Of a DNA stretch of 64,000 bases, positions 49,694 to 57,882 are shown in pieces; within the stretch, counting starts at the first letter, position 1, and the number at the start of each line of letters is the position of its first letter. This DNA comes from an uncultured Erysipelotrichaceae bacterium (GTDB taxonomy: Bacteria; Bacillota_I; Bacilli_A; RFN20; CAG-826). Both the position numbers and the translations under genes were made by a program. The stretch lies in contig ONCO01000007.1 of assembly GCA_900316365.1 (NCBI GenBank), positions 1 through 64,000 of the forward strand. Reading direction: 5' to 3'. The notes under the pieces were generated by a model. That model was not told where the DNA came from and did no database searches. It saw only the letters and a list, made by a program, of their open reading frames with translations.

Positions 49694-50701
49694 ATGGACG
49701 AGAACAAATTAGCAAAAGAGAAGGCGCTAGCCGACGCCTTGAAGATGATCGAGAAAGCCTATGGCAAAGGCTCGGTCATGAAACTCGGCGAGCGTCCGCA
49801 CGTTTCCGTGGACGTCATCCCGTCTGGTTCCATCTTGTTGGACCAGGCCCTCGGCGTAGGCGGTTATCCAAAAGGCCGTATCGTAGAGATCTACGGTCCA
49901 GAGTCTTCTGGTAAAACCACTTTAGCCTTGCACGCGATCGCAGAGGCGCAGAAGAAGGGCGGACGCGCCGCCTTCATCGATGCCGAGCACGCGATTGACC
50001 CAGAATACGCTGCCAAACTTGGCGTCAACATCGACGAACTCATACTTTCTCAGCCGGATTCCGGCGAGCAGGCCCTTGAGATCTGCGAGATGCTTGCCCA
50101 GAGCGGTTCCATCGACCTTATCATCGTCGACTCCGTCGCCGCGCTTGTCCCACAGGCCGAACTCGATGGCGAAATGGGCGAGAATCAGGTTGGTTTGCAA
50201 GCCCGCCTTATGTCCAAGGCCATGCGTAAGCTTGCCGGTATCTTAAACAAGACCGGCTGCGTCGTCGTCTTCATCAACCAGCTCCGTGAGAAGGTCGGCA
50301 TCGTCTATGGCAACCCAGAGGTTACCACCGGCGGTCGCGCCCTTAAGTTCTACGCGAGCATCCGCGTCGACATCCGTCGCGCCGAAGCCATCAAGGCTGG
50401 TTCCGACATCATCGGCAACACCGTTAAGGTCAAAGTCGTCAAGAACAAGGTCGCCGCGCCATTTAAGTCCTGCACCTTTGACATCATCTATGGCAAAGGC
50501 ATCAGCAAGACCGGCGAGCTTCTCGATATCGGTGTCGAAAAAGGCTTCATCTCCAAAGCCGGCAACTGGTACGAAGTCGCAGGCGAGAAGATCGGCAATG
50601 GCCGCGAAGCCACCAAAATCTACCTCGAAGGCCACCCTGATATGGCCGCTGACCTCGAGAATAAGATTCGCGAAAGCCTAGCCAAAGCCTTAGAGGAATA
50701 A
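49694..50701 (+). CDS. recA: Recombinase RecA
   Basis: 335 residues. Walker [10 protein letters not shown], Walker [11 protein letters not shown], loop L2 [20 protein letters not shown], and a short C-terminal tail. Drives strand exchange and SOS-type responses. GGAGG lies about 8 bases before the ATG. No SOS box was evident by eye in the 67 bp upstream. Ends in a terminator. Confidence 0.98.
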   Translation: MDENKLAKEKALADALKMIEKAYGKGSVMKLGERPHVSVDVIPSGSILLDQALGVGGYPKGRIVEIYGPESSGKTTLALHAIAEAQKKGGRAAFIDAEHAIDPEYAAKLGVNIDELILSQPDSGEQALEICEMLAQSGSIDLIIVDSVAALVPQAELDGEMGENQVGLQARLMSKAMRKLAGILNKTGCVVVFINQLREKVGIVYGNPEVTTGGRALKFYASIRVDIRRAEAIKAGSDIIGNTVKVKVVKNKVAAPFKSCTFDIIYGKGISKTGELLDIGVEKGFISKAGNWYEVAGEKIGNGREATKIYLEGHPDMAADLENKIRESLAKALEE

Positions 50702-50715
50702 GCAAAAACTAACGA

Positions 50716-50744
50716 AAGAGGAGGTACAAAACCGCCTCTTTTTT
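50716..50744 (+). terminator. Terminator of recA
   Basis: AAGAGG-A-GGT/ACC-G-CCTCTT stem with one mismatch and ACAAA loop, then TTTTTT. Confidence 0.85.
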
Positions 50745-50764
50745 CTTTATTCAATTTTTTACAT

Positions 50765-50930
50765 ACCCTTTCTTACCCTTTATTGGTAAGATAACTATGT
50801 ACCTGAAGAGGTACTTACCCATAGATTGTCGTTTGGGCATTGGTATCGGGTTCGTCCCGTTGCATAAAAACCACATACCATTTTCTGTGGGCGTAGTGTA
50901 TTCGCCTCTTTTGTGTTTATAAGGAGTTTT
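50765..50930 (+). ncRNA. Structured leader of rny, unassigned
   Basis: About 165 bases with several stems: CTTACC/GGTAAG (50772-50790), GTACC/GGTAC (50799-50814) nested inside CTATG/CATAG (50795-50824), CGGG/CCCG (50847-50859) and CCACA/TGTGG (50871-50890). A second CTTACC (50814-50819) could pair with the GGTAAG of the first hairpin instead, so two folds compete. I could not match it to a known riboswitch class. It may regulate rny, be an independent small RNA, or be promoter DNA. Confidence 0.45.
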
Positions 50931-50933
50931 CCA

Positions 50934-52520
50934 ATGTTAATACCTAACCTTATGGCATTAGAGATTGGACCAGCCCTCCTCATAGGGGGTATTGGCCTAA
51001 TCATCGGTGCCGGCATCTGCTTTCTTGTGATGTTTGTCTTATCCAAGAGCAAGAAAGACGCTGCCCTCCGCGACGCCAAACAAATCGTCCGCGATGCGAA
51101 AATCCAGGCTGAACGCATCACCAAGAACGCGGAAATCGATGCTAAGCAGGCCGCCTTCGAAGCTAGACAGCAAGCCGAGAACGATATCCGTTCCCGCAAA
51201 GGCGAAATCCAAGCCATCGAACAGAAGCTTTCCTTAAGAGAGCAGGCCATCGATCAAAGAGACGCCGCCCTCATCCAGAAGGAGAACGCTCTCGAAGCCA
51301 AGAGCGAATCCCTCGACACCCGCCTTGCTCAGGTTAAAAAGAAGAGCGAGGAGTTAGACGAGAAGATCGACCAGATCATCGTCGAACTCGAAAAGGTCTC
51401 CGGCATGTCCACCAAAGACGCCCATGACGAAATCATGGCCCGCGTCGAAAGCAAGATGTCGATGGAAATCGCCACCTACATCCATAACGCCGAAGACGAA
51501 GCTAAGGAAACCGCGGAAGCGAAAGCCCGTGATTTACTCAGCCTTGCTTGCGCCAAATACGCGCAGGACGTTACCACCGAAAGAACCGTATCCGTCGTCG
51601 CCCTTCCAAGCGATGAATTAAAAGGACGCATTATCGGCCGCGAAGGCCGTAACATCCAGGCCCTTGAGAAGAGCCTCGGCGTCGATCTCGTCGTCGATGA
51701 TACCCCAGAGGTCATCACCGTCTCCTGCTTCGACCCAATCCGTCGCGAAATCGCCCGCCGCACCCTTGAATACCTAATCAAGGACGGCCGCATCCAGCCA
51801 GGCAGAATCGAGGAAGTCTCTGCCAAGTGCAAGAAAGAAGTCGAAGAATCCTGCCAGAAGTATGGCGAAGATGCCATCTTCAAGCTCGGTCTTCCACGTA
51901 TCAACCGCGAACTCGTCGGCTACCTTGGCCGCCTCCATTTCCGTACTTCCTATGGTCAGAACGTTCTCGACCATTCCATGGAAGTCGCCTATCTCTGCGG
52001 CATCATGGCCGCTGAGCTCGGCCTTGACCAGCAGTTAGCCAAACGCGCTGGCTTGCTCCACGACATCGGTAAAGCCCTTGACTTCGAAGTCGAAGGCAGC
52101 CACGTTGAACTCGGTGTCCGCCTTGCTAAGAAGTACGGCGAACCTGACGTCGTCATCAATTCCATCGAAAGCCACCACGGTGATGCTGAAGCGAAATACG
52201 TTATCGCCCACCTCGTCCAGGCCGCTGATACCTTATCCGCCGCTCGCCCAGGCGCTAGAAGCGAGACCCTTGAGACCTACATCAAGAGAATCGAGCAGCT
52301 TGAGACCATCGCCAAATCCTTTGACGGTGTTGCCCAGGCCTTCGCGATGCAGTCTGGCCGCGAGATCCGCGTCATGGTCGCTCCTGAAAGAATCTCCGAT
52401 TCCGAAGCGCTCATCCTCTCCCAGAAGATGCGCGATAAGATCCAGAATGAGATGACCTATCCAGGACAGATCAAGATTTCCATCATCCGTGAATACCGCG
52501 CCGTCGAGACCGCGAAATAG
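50934..52520 (+). CDS. rny: RNase Y
   Basis: 528 residues from the ATG at 50934 (AAGGAG 8 bases before). N-terminal membrane helix (about 10-35), a long coiled coil (about 40-180), KH domain with GRIIGREGRNIQALEK, and HD domain with LLHDIGKAL and SHHGD. Main mRNA-decay endoribonuclease of Bacillota, membrane-anchored. It heads rny-ymdB-miaB-miaA after a structured leader. See the MiaB entry for a likely physical link to its specificity factors. Confidence 0.97.
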   Translation: MLIPNLMALEIGPALLIGGIGLIIGAGICFLVMFVLSKSKKDAALRDAKQIVRDAKIQAERITKNAEIDAKQAAFEARQQAENDIRSRKGEIQAIEQKLSLREQAIDQRDAALIQKENALEAKSESLDTRLAQVKKKSEELDEKIDQIIVELEKVSGMSTKDAHDEIMARVESKMSMEIATYIHNAEDEAKETAEAKARDLLSLACAKYAQDVTTERTVSVVALPSDELKGRIIGREGRNIQALEKSLGVDLVVDDTPEVITVSCFDPIRREIARRTLEYLIKDGRIQPGRIEEVSAKCKKEVEESCQKYGEDAIFKLGLPRINRELVGYLGRLHFRTSYGQNVLDHSMEVAYLCGIMAAELGLDQQLAKRAGLLHDIGKALDFEVEGSHVELGVRLAKKYGEPDVVINSIESHHGDAEAKYVIAHLVQAADTLSAARPGARSETLETYIKRIEQLETIAKSFDGVAQAFAMQSGREIRVMVAPERISDSEALILSQKMRDKIQNEMTYPGQIKISIIREYRAVETAK

Positions 52521-52534
52521 TCTCGGCTTAGAAA

Positions 52535-52548
52535 GGGGGACTACCCCC
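52535..52548 (+). promoter_or_regulatory. Ribosome site of ymdB inside a G5/C5 hairpin
   Basis: GGGGG-ACTA-CCCCC directly abuts the ATG at 52549. The Gs are the only Shine-Dalgarno candidate, so the hairpin could hide it unless ribosomes finishing rny melt it. Confidence 0.55.
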
Positions 52549-53361
52549 ATGAAAATTCTCTTCTTCGGTGACATCGTTGGGAGGCTCGGCCTAGAAGCCG
52601 TTGCCTCCCTTTTGCCTAAATTGGCAAAGGAATACGACGCCGATTTCATCATCGCCAATGGCGAGAACGTTTCCAAAGGTCGCGGCATCACCGAAAGCGA
52701 CTATGAAGCCTTGCTCGATGCCGGTGTTGATGCCGTAACGCTCGGCAATCATTGGAACGACAAAAAGCAGATCGTTAATTACATCGACTATGCCGATTGC
52801 CTGATTAGGCCTATCAACCTCATTGATTTCGATCACGGGGTCGGCTCGGCTGTCTTTGATTTAGATGGCATCCCCGTCCGCGTGACCAACATCCTTGGCC
52901 AAGCCTTCATGAAGGAGAACGTCAAATCGCCATATCAGGCGATGAATGAGTTATTCCTCGAGGAAGAGCCAACCGCGATACATATCGTCGATTACCACGC
53001 CGAATCGACATCGGAAAAACAAGTCTTCGCCCATTGGGCCGATGGCAAAGTCAGCGCGGTTATCGGCACGCACACCCATGTGCAGACTAATGATCCGATT
53101 ATCTTAAGTGGTGGAACCGGCTATCTCTCTGATGCCGGCATGTGCGGCGCCCATGATTCCATCATCGGCTTTACCCCGGATTCAGTCTTGAAGAAGATTG
53201 TCTATGGCGAGACTGAAGGCCGCTTCGAGGTGGCTGAAAAAGCTGAGACGCTCGTCTGCTTCGTTTACATCGAAATCGATGAATTAAGCGGAAAATGTAT
53301 TCGTATTGCACCTATTTCTTATATTGGAGGAAAATGTAGCCATGGCGAAAACCATCTTTGA
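52549..53361 (+). CDS. ymdB: YmdB-like calcineurin-type phosphodiesterase
   Basis: 270 residues. Metallophosphoesterase motifs: FFGDIVGRLG, NGENVSKG, GNHWND, DYHAE and GTHTHVQT. In B. subtilis YmdB is a 2',3'-cyclic nucleotide phosphodiesterase next to rny that affects biofilm and RNA decay. Start 28 bp after rny with its ribosome site in a hairpin. The C-terminal end (GGKCSHGENHL) overlaps the miaB start by 20 bp. Confidence 0.94.
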   Translation: MKILFFGDIVGRLGLEAVASLLPKLAKEYDADFIIANGENVSKGRGITESDYEALLDAGVDAVTLGNHWNDKKQIVNYIDYADCLIRPINLIDFDHGVGSAVFDLDGIPVRVTNILGQAFMKENVKSPYQAMNELFLEEEPTAIHIVDYHAESTSEKQVFAHWADGKVSAVIGTHTHVQTNDPIILSGGTGYLSDAGMCGAHDSIIGFTPDSVLKKIVYGETEGRFEVAEKAETLVCFVYIEIDELSGKCIRIAPISYIGGKCSHGENHL

Positions 53362-55087
53362 TTCTTTACCAGACATGAGCAAGGCGCGTGACCGCGTCAA
53401 GAAACCAGAGCTCATTTTCGACGACGTCTTAGTTAGCCCAAGGCTTGCCTCTTATGGCAAAGGACGTAAATTCATTATCAAGACCTTTGGCTGCCAGGCC
53501 AATGTTAGAGATGAGGAAATCCTTTCCGGCTACCTTGAAAAGGCTGGCATGGTCAGGACTGATAATGAGAATGAGGCCGGAATGGTCATCATCAATACCT
53601 GCGCGGTAAGAGAAAACGCCGAAGACAAAGTCTATGGCGAGATCGGTAACTATAAGAAGAGGGCCAAGGAAGACCCATCTTTCTCTTTAGCCATCTGCGG
53701 CTGCATGATGCAGGAAGAAGGAGTGGCGGAGAAACTCATCAAGAGCTATCCATATATCTCCGTTATTTTTGGTACCCACAATATCCATAAGATCCTTGAG
53801 TTGCTTGATTGGCACTTAAAGACCAACAAGACCATCGTCTCTATCCTTAGCTTTGCTGGAGACATCATTGAGAATCTCCCAAGCGATCGCGTCGATAAGC
53901 ATCAGGCTTTCGTCAATATCACCTATGGTTGCGATAAGTTCTGCACCTATTGCATCGTCCCATATACCCGCGGCAGAGAAAGATCGAGACCTTTGGACGT
54001 CATCCTCAAGGAATGCAAAGAACTCGTTGACGCTGGCTACGCCCAGATTACCCTTTTGGGCCAAAACGTTAACTCCTATGGCAAAGACTTCAAAGACGGG
54101 ACTAGCTTTGCTACTTGCTTAGAGGCAGTGGCCAAACTTGGTATCCCACGTCTTCGCTTCATGACCAGCCATCCATGGGATTTCAGCGATGAGATGTTAG
54201 ATGTCATCGCCCGTTATCCAAACATCATGAAATGCATCCATCTTCCAGTCCAATCCGGCAGCAGCGAAGTGCTTAAACTGATGGGCAGAAGATATAGCCG
54301 TGAGCAATATCTCGATTTGGTTAAGAGAATCAAAACGAAGATTCCAGGCGTCGCCCTTACTACCGACATCATCGTCGGCTTCCCGAATGAGACCGCGGAG
54401 CAGTTTGAAGACACCATGACCTTATGCGAAGAGGTCCGTTATGACTCCGCTTTCACCTTCATCTATTCCCCACGTAAAGGCACTCCAGCGGCCAAGATGG
54501 TCGACAATGTCGATGACAAAACCAAGCACGAACGTTTCGACCGCCTTTTAAAGATTATCGAAGAGACCACCAACGAAGCTTCGGCCAAACTTGTTGGTCA
54601 GATTGTTCCTGTCTTAGTCTCTGGCCCATCTAAGAAGAACCCGGAAATCCTTTCTGGCTATACCGAAGGCAGCAAGCTCGTTAACTTCAAAGGCCCGGCC
54701 TATCTTGAAGGCGAGATCGTTGACCTCAAGATCGTCGAGAATCATTGCCATTATGTCGTCGGCGAACTCCTCGAAGATCCTTTATTAATCAAAGCGAGAA
54801 GCCTTAAGAAAGCCTTAAACAAAGAAAAGGCCGTCGCTGAATTCCTTTCTTTAGAAAAACAGATCGAGGAAGATGAAGAACTCATCTCTCTCCGTAAGGA
54901 AATCCAAAGCGCCCAGAAGAAGATGACTGCCTCCATGAATGGCGACGATTCTGGCTATATCAAGGCAAAAGAGGCCTACTTGTCATTAAAAAAGCGTTAT
55001 GAGGAACATCCATTAGTCAAAAATCATGAGGCTCTTCATGATGAAGTCGAAGCAATCCTTTTAGAGGTAAAAGAAGCACTTAAATGA
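53342..55087 (+). CDS. miaB: tRNA ms2i6A37 methylthiotransferase MiaB with C-terminal YlbF/YmcA (Ric)-like domain
   Basis: 581 residues, longer than MiaB alone (about 440-510). UPF0004 domain with Cys51, Cys87 and Cys121; radical-SAM Cys197, Cys201, Cys204 in YGCDKFCTYC; then a TRAM domain to about 475. The last 100 residues are a charged helical domain (EEDEELISLRKEIQSAQKK, KAKEAYLSLKKRYEEHPLVK, then ...EVEAILLEVKEAL) resembling YlbF/YmcA proteins. In B. subtilis ymcA lies just after miaB (ymcB). The tail has no Cys. The start ATG at 53342 has GGAGG ahead; the frame start at 53306 lies in ymdB. miaA overlaps the end by 4 bp. Confidence 0.93.
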   Translation: MAKTIFDSLPDMSKARDRVKKPELIFDDVLVSPRLASYGKGRKFIIKTFGCQANVRDEEILSGYLEKAGMVRTDNENEAGMVIINTCAVRENAEDKVYGEIGNYKKRAKEDPSFSLAICGCMMQEEGVAEKLIKSYPYISVIFGTHNIHKILELLDWHLKTNKTIVSILSFAGDIIENLPSDRVDKHQAFVNITYGCDKFCTYCIVPYTRGRERSRPLDVILKECKELVDAGYAQITLLGQNVNSYGKDFKDGTSFATCLEAVAKLGIPRLRFMTSHPWDFSDEMLDVIARYPNIMKCIHLPVQSGSSEVLKLMGRRYSREQYLDLVKRIKTKIPGVALTTDIIVGFPNETAEQFEDTMTLCEEVRYDSAFTFIYSPRKGTPAAKMVDNVDDKTKHERFDRLLKIIEETTNEASAKLVGQIVPVLVSGPSKKNPEILSGYTEGSKLVNFKGPAYLEGEIVDLKIVENHCHYVVGELLEDPLLIKARSLKKALNKEKAVAEFLSLEKQIEEDEELISLRKEIQSAQKKMTASMNGDDSGYIKAKEAYLSLKKRYEEHPLVKNHEALHDEVEAILLEVKEALK

Positions 55088-55950
55088 TTATCGTAATCGC
55101 GGGAGCAACTGGCAGCGGAAAAAGCCATTTGGCGGTCGAACTCGCCAAGCGGATCGACGGCGAAGTAATTAACGCCGACGCTTTTCAGGTTTACCAAGAA
55201 CTCTCCATCGCGACTGCCAAACCTTCTATGGAGATGAGGAAAGAAGTCCCTCACCATCTTTTCGATTTTGTTCCGTTAACCGAGGAGTATAACGTTTATC
55301 GTTATCAGCAGGACCTCCGTGCCGTCTTAAAGGACGTCATTGCTAGAGGCAAGACCCCAATTATTGCTGGCGGCACCGGTTTATATATCCGCGCGGGACT
55401 ATTTGACTACGATTTCAGCGAGACTGACCATCCTGATATGAGTGAGTACGACGCCTTAAGCGATGAGCAACTCTATCAGAAGCTTTGGGAAATCGATGAG
55501 GAGTCCGCGAAAGCCATTCATCCGCATAACCGCGTCCGCGTCCGTAGGGCAATTGAGATATTTCTCTCCTCTGGAAGAAAAAAATCCGAAATGCTTAATG
55601 AGCAGAAACATGAGCCAATCTACCCAGTCAAATTCTTTGGGTTAAAGCCTGAACGTGAAGAGCTCTACCAGAAGGTCGAGAAGCGCGTTGACCAAATGTT
55701 TGAAGAAGGATTAGTGGAAGAAGACACCGCGTTGATAAAGAAATACGGTACATCTCCCCGTGCTTTTAGAGCTATCGGCGTCAAAGAGCTTTTCCCATAC
55801 CTTGAAGGAAAGGCCTCTTTAGAGTCCGTAAAAGATGAAATTAAGAAGAACACCAGGCATTACGTTAAGCGTCAGGACACCTTCTTCGCCCACCAGTTTG
55901 AAATCACATGGGTTTCTTCCATCGAAGAAATTCTTTCTTCGTCCTTGTAA
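55084..55950 (+). CDS. miaA: tRNA dimethylallyltransferase MiaA
   Basis: 288 residues. P-loop AGATGSGKSHLAVEL, DADAFQVY-type block (NADAFQVYQEL), IIAGGTGLYIRAG, and the RVRRAIEIF block. Adds the isopentenyl group to A37, the substrate MiaB then thiomethylates, so the overlapping miaB-miaA genes encode successive steps. NADAFQVY differs from the common NADSMQVY. Start within the last codons of miaB. Confidence 0.96.
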   Translation: MIIVIAGATGSGKSHLAVELAKRIDGEVINADAFQVYQELSIATAKPSMEMRKEVPHHLFDFVPLTEEYNVYRYQQDLRAVLKDVIARGKTPIIAGGTGLYIRAGLFDYDFSETDHPDMSEYDALSDEQLYQKLWEIDEESAKAIHPHNRVRVRRAIEIFLSSGRKKSEMLNEQKHEPIYPVKFFGLKPEREELYQKVEKRVDQMFEEGLVEEDTALIKKYGTSPRAFRAIGVKELFPYLEGKASLESVKDEIKKNTRHYVKRQDTFFAHQFEITWVSSIEEILSSSL

Positions 55951-56004
55951 GAAAAGCGTTAATACCCATAATAATTAGTAAAGGATTTTGGAGGACGCCA
56001 AAAT

Positions 56005-57627
56005 ATGCATCTTTTGGATATTTATGAAATCGCTAAAAAGGCCGGTATTCCGGCTGAGTATGTCGAACCTTATGGCAAATTGAAAGCCAAGGTCGACATG
56101 AAGTATTTTGATAAAATCAAAGACAGACCAGACGGAAAACTCGTCTTGGTCACCGCCATCACGCCAACCAAAGCTGGCGAAGGCAAAACAACCACATCCG
56201 TCGCTTTAGCGGAAGGCTTCGGCCAGATCGGTCAGAAAGCCATGCTTTGCTTACGCGAACCATCCCTTGGCCCGGTCTTCGGCATCAAGGGCGGTGCGAC
56301 CGGCGGCGGCAAAGTCACCGTCGAGCCGACTGAGGACATCAACCTTCACTTCACCGGTGATATGCATGCGTTGACCAGTTCCATTAACCTTATCTCCGCC
56401 GTCATCGATAACTCCATCTACCAGGGCAATCCGCTCCGTATCGACCCAGAACGCGTCGTCTGGAAGCGTGCCATGGACATGAATGATAGAGCCCTTAGAG
56501 ACGTAGATGTGGCCCTTGAAGATCCAAAGGGAACTCCAAGAAGAGACCACTTTGTCATCACCGTCGCTTCTGAGATGATGGCCATTATGTGCCTCGCCAA
56601 AGACGAGGACGACTTCCTTAAGAGACTTAGCGACATCATCGTCGCCTTTGACCTTGATGGTAAGCCAATCACCGTTAAGGATTTGCAGATCACCCACGCG
56701 ATCATGCGCCTTATGAGGGACGCCCTTAAGCCAAACCTCGTCCAGACCTCCGAAAACAATCCAGCCTTAATCCATGGTGGCCCATTCGCCAACATCGCCC
56801 ACGGCTGCAACTCCGTTATCGCCACTAAGCTTGGCTTAAAGCTTGCTCCGATCGTTGTCACTGAGGCGGGCTTCGGCGCTGACCTTGGTGCTGAGAAATT
56901 CTTAGACATTAAGTGCCGTGCCGCTGGCTTCAAACCAGATGCCATCGTCATGGTCGCTACCATCCGTGCCCTTAAGATGCATGGTGGTCAGCCATTCGAA
57001 GAACTCGCTAACGAAAATGTCGAGGCTCTGAAGAAAGGCGTCTGCAACTTGAAGCGTCATCTTGAGAACATGGGCAAATACGATGTTCCGATGATTATCG
57101 CCATCAACCACTTTGCCTCCGACTCCAAAGCCGAGATCGAATACCTCGAATCCTGGTGCAAGGAAGAAGGCTATGAAGTCAGCTTCCTCGACGGCTTCCT
57201 TGAAGGTGGTAAAGGAGCGGTGGACCTCGCGAAGAAGGTCCAGAAGATGCTCAAAGAGAAGGAAAGCCATTATCATCCAATCTATGAGCTCGACCGTCCA
57301 TTGAAGGAAAAGATTAATACAATCTGCCGTGAAATCTATCGCGCAGGCGAAGTTATCTATACCGAAAAGGCTGAGCAGCAGCTCGCTGAATATGAGAAAC
57401 TCGGCTTCGGCGATGCTTATATCTGCATGGCCAAGACCCCGCAGTCCGTCACCGATGATGCGAAGATACTCGGCGCCCCAAGCGGCTTCCCAATCACCAT
57501 CCGCGAAGTCAACCTCTCCGCGGGTGCGAGATTCGTAATTCCTCTTACCGGCAAGATTCTCACCATGCCAGGCCTTCCAAAGGTTCCGGCCGCCGTTAAG
57601 ATGGAGGATATGCCATGGAGGGAGTGA
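56005..57627 (+). CDS. fhs: Formate-tetrahydrofolate ligase
   Basis: 540 residues. ATP-dependent formation of 10-formyl-THF from formate, feeding purine and formyl-Met synthesis. P-loop PTKAGEGKTTTSVAL near residue 55, LREPSLGPVFGIKGGATGGG and TEAGFGADLG are signatures. GGAGG lies 10 bases before the ATG. The preceding 54 bp hold a possible CATAAT box. The end overlaps the DUF951 gene by 13 bp. Confidence 0.97.
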   Translation: MHLLDIYEIAKKAGIPAEYVEPYGKLKAKVDMKYFDKIKDRPDGKLVLVTAITPTKAGEGKTTTSVALAEGFGQIGQKAMLCLREPSLGPVFGIKGGATGGGKVTVEPTEDINLHFTGDMHALTSSINLISAVIDNSIYQGNPLRIDPERVVWKRAMDMNDRALRDVDVALEDPKGTPRRDHFVITVASEMMAIMCLAKDEDDFLKRLSDIIVAFDLDGKPITVKDLQITHAIMRLMRDALKPNLVQTSENNPALIHGGPFANIAHGCNSVIATKLGLKLAPIVVTEAGFGADLGAEKFLDIKCRAAGFKPDAIVMVATIRALKMHGGQPFEELANENVEALKKGVCNLKRHLENMGKYDVPMIIAINHFASDSKAEIEYLESWCKEEGYEVSFLDGFLEGGKGAVDLAKKVQKMLKEKESHYHPIYELDRPLKEKINTICREIYRAGEVIYTEKAEQQLAEYEKLGFGDAYICMAKTPQSVTDDAKILGAPSGFPITIREVNLSAGARFVIPLTGKILTMPGLPKVPAAVKMEDMPWRE

Positions 57628-57833
57628 TCGATTACGCTCTCTACGATGAGGTCCAGATGAAGAAGGCCCATCCTTGCACGGCGAAATCCAAAAGATTCCA
57701 GATCGTCAGGGTCGGCGCTGATATCAAAATCAAATGCCTCGGCTGCGGCAACGTCATCATGATGGACCGCGATGCCTTCAATCACCGAATCGTTCGTGTC
57801 CTAGCTAAGCACGACGGACCAATCGAAAAATAA
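57615..57833 (+). CDS. DUF951 family protein
   Basis: 72 residues with the family block KKAHPCTAKSKRFQIVRVGA and KIKCLGCGNVIMMDR, here split to show the Cys pair CLGC plus the earlier HPC, a possible metal site. Function unknown; in many Bacillota it neighbours ychF or parB, both of which are in this window. Starts inside fhs with GGAGG-like sequence in the fhs end. Confidence 0.9.
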   Translation: MEGVIDYALYDEVQMKKAHPCTAKSKRFQIVRVGADIKIKCLGCGNVIMMDRDAFNHRIVRVLAKHDGPIEK

Positions 57834-57851
57834 TCGATGCAAAAACCGATT

Positions 57852-57881
57852 AGCCTCCTACTTCTAAAGTAGGGGGCTTTT
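57852..57881 (+). terminator. Terminator ending 1 base before the next start codon
   Basis: AGCCTCCTACTT/AAGTAGGGGGCT stem with CTA loop, then TTTT; the ATG of the ABC exporter gene is at 57883. The GGGGG in the 3' arm is the only ribosome-site-like sequence for that gene. Confidence 0.8.
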
Positions 57882-57882
57882 C

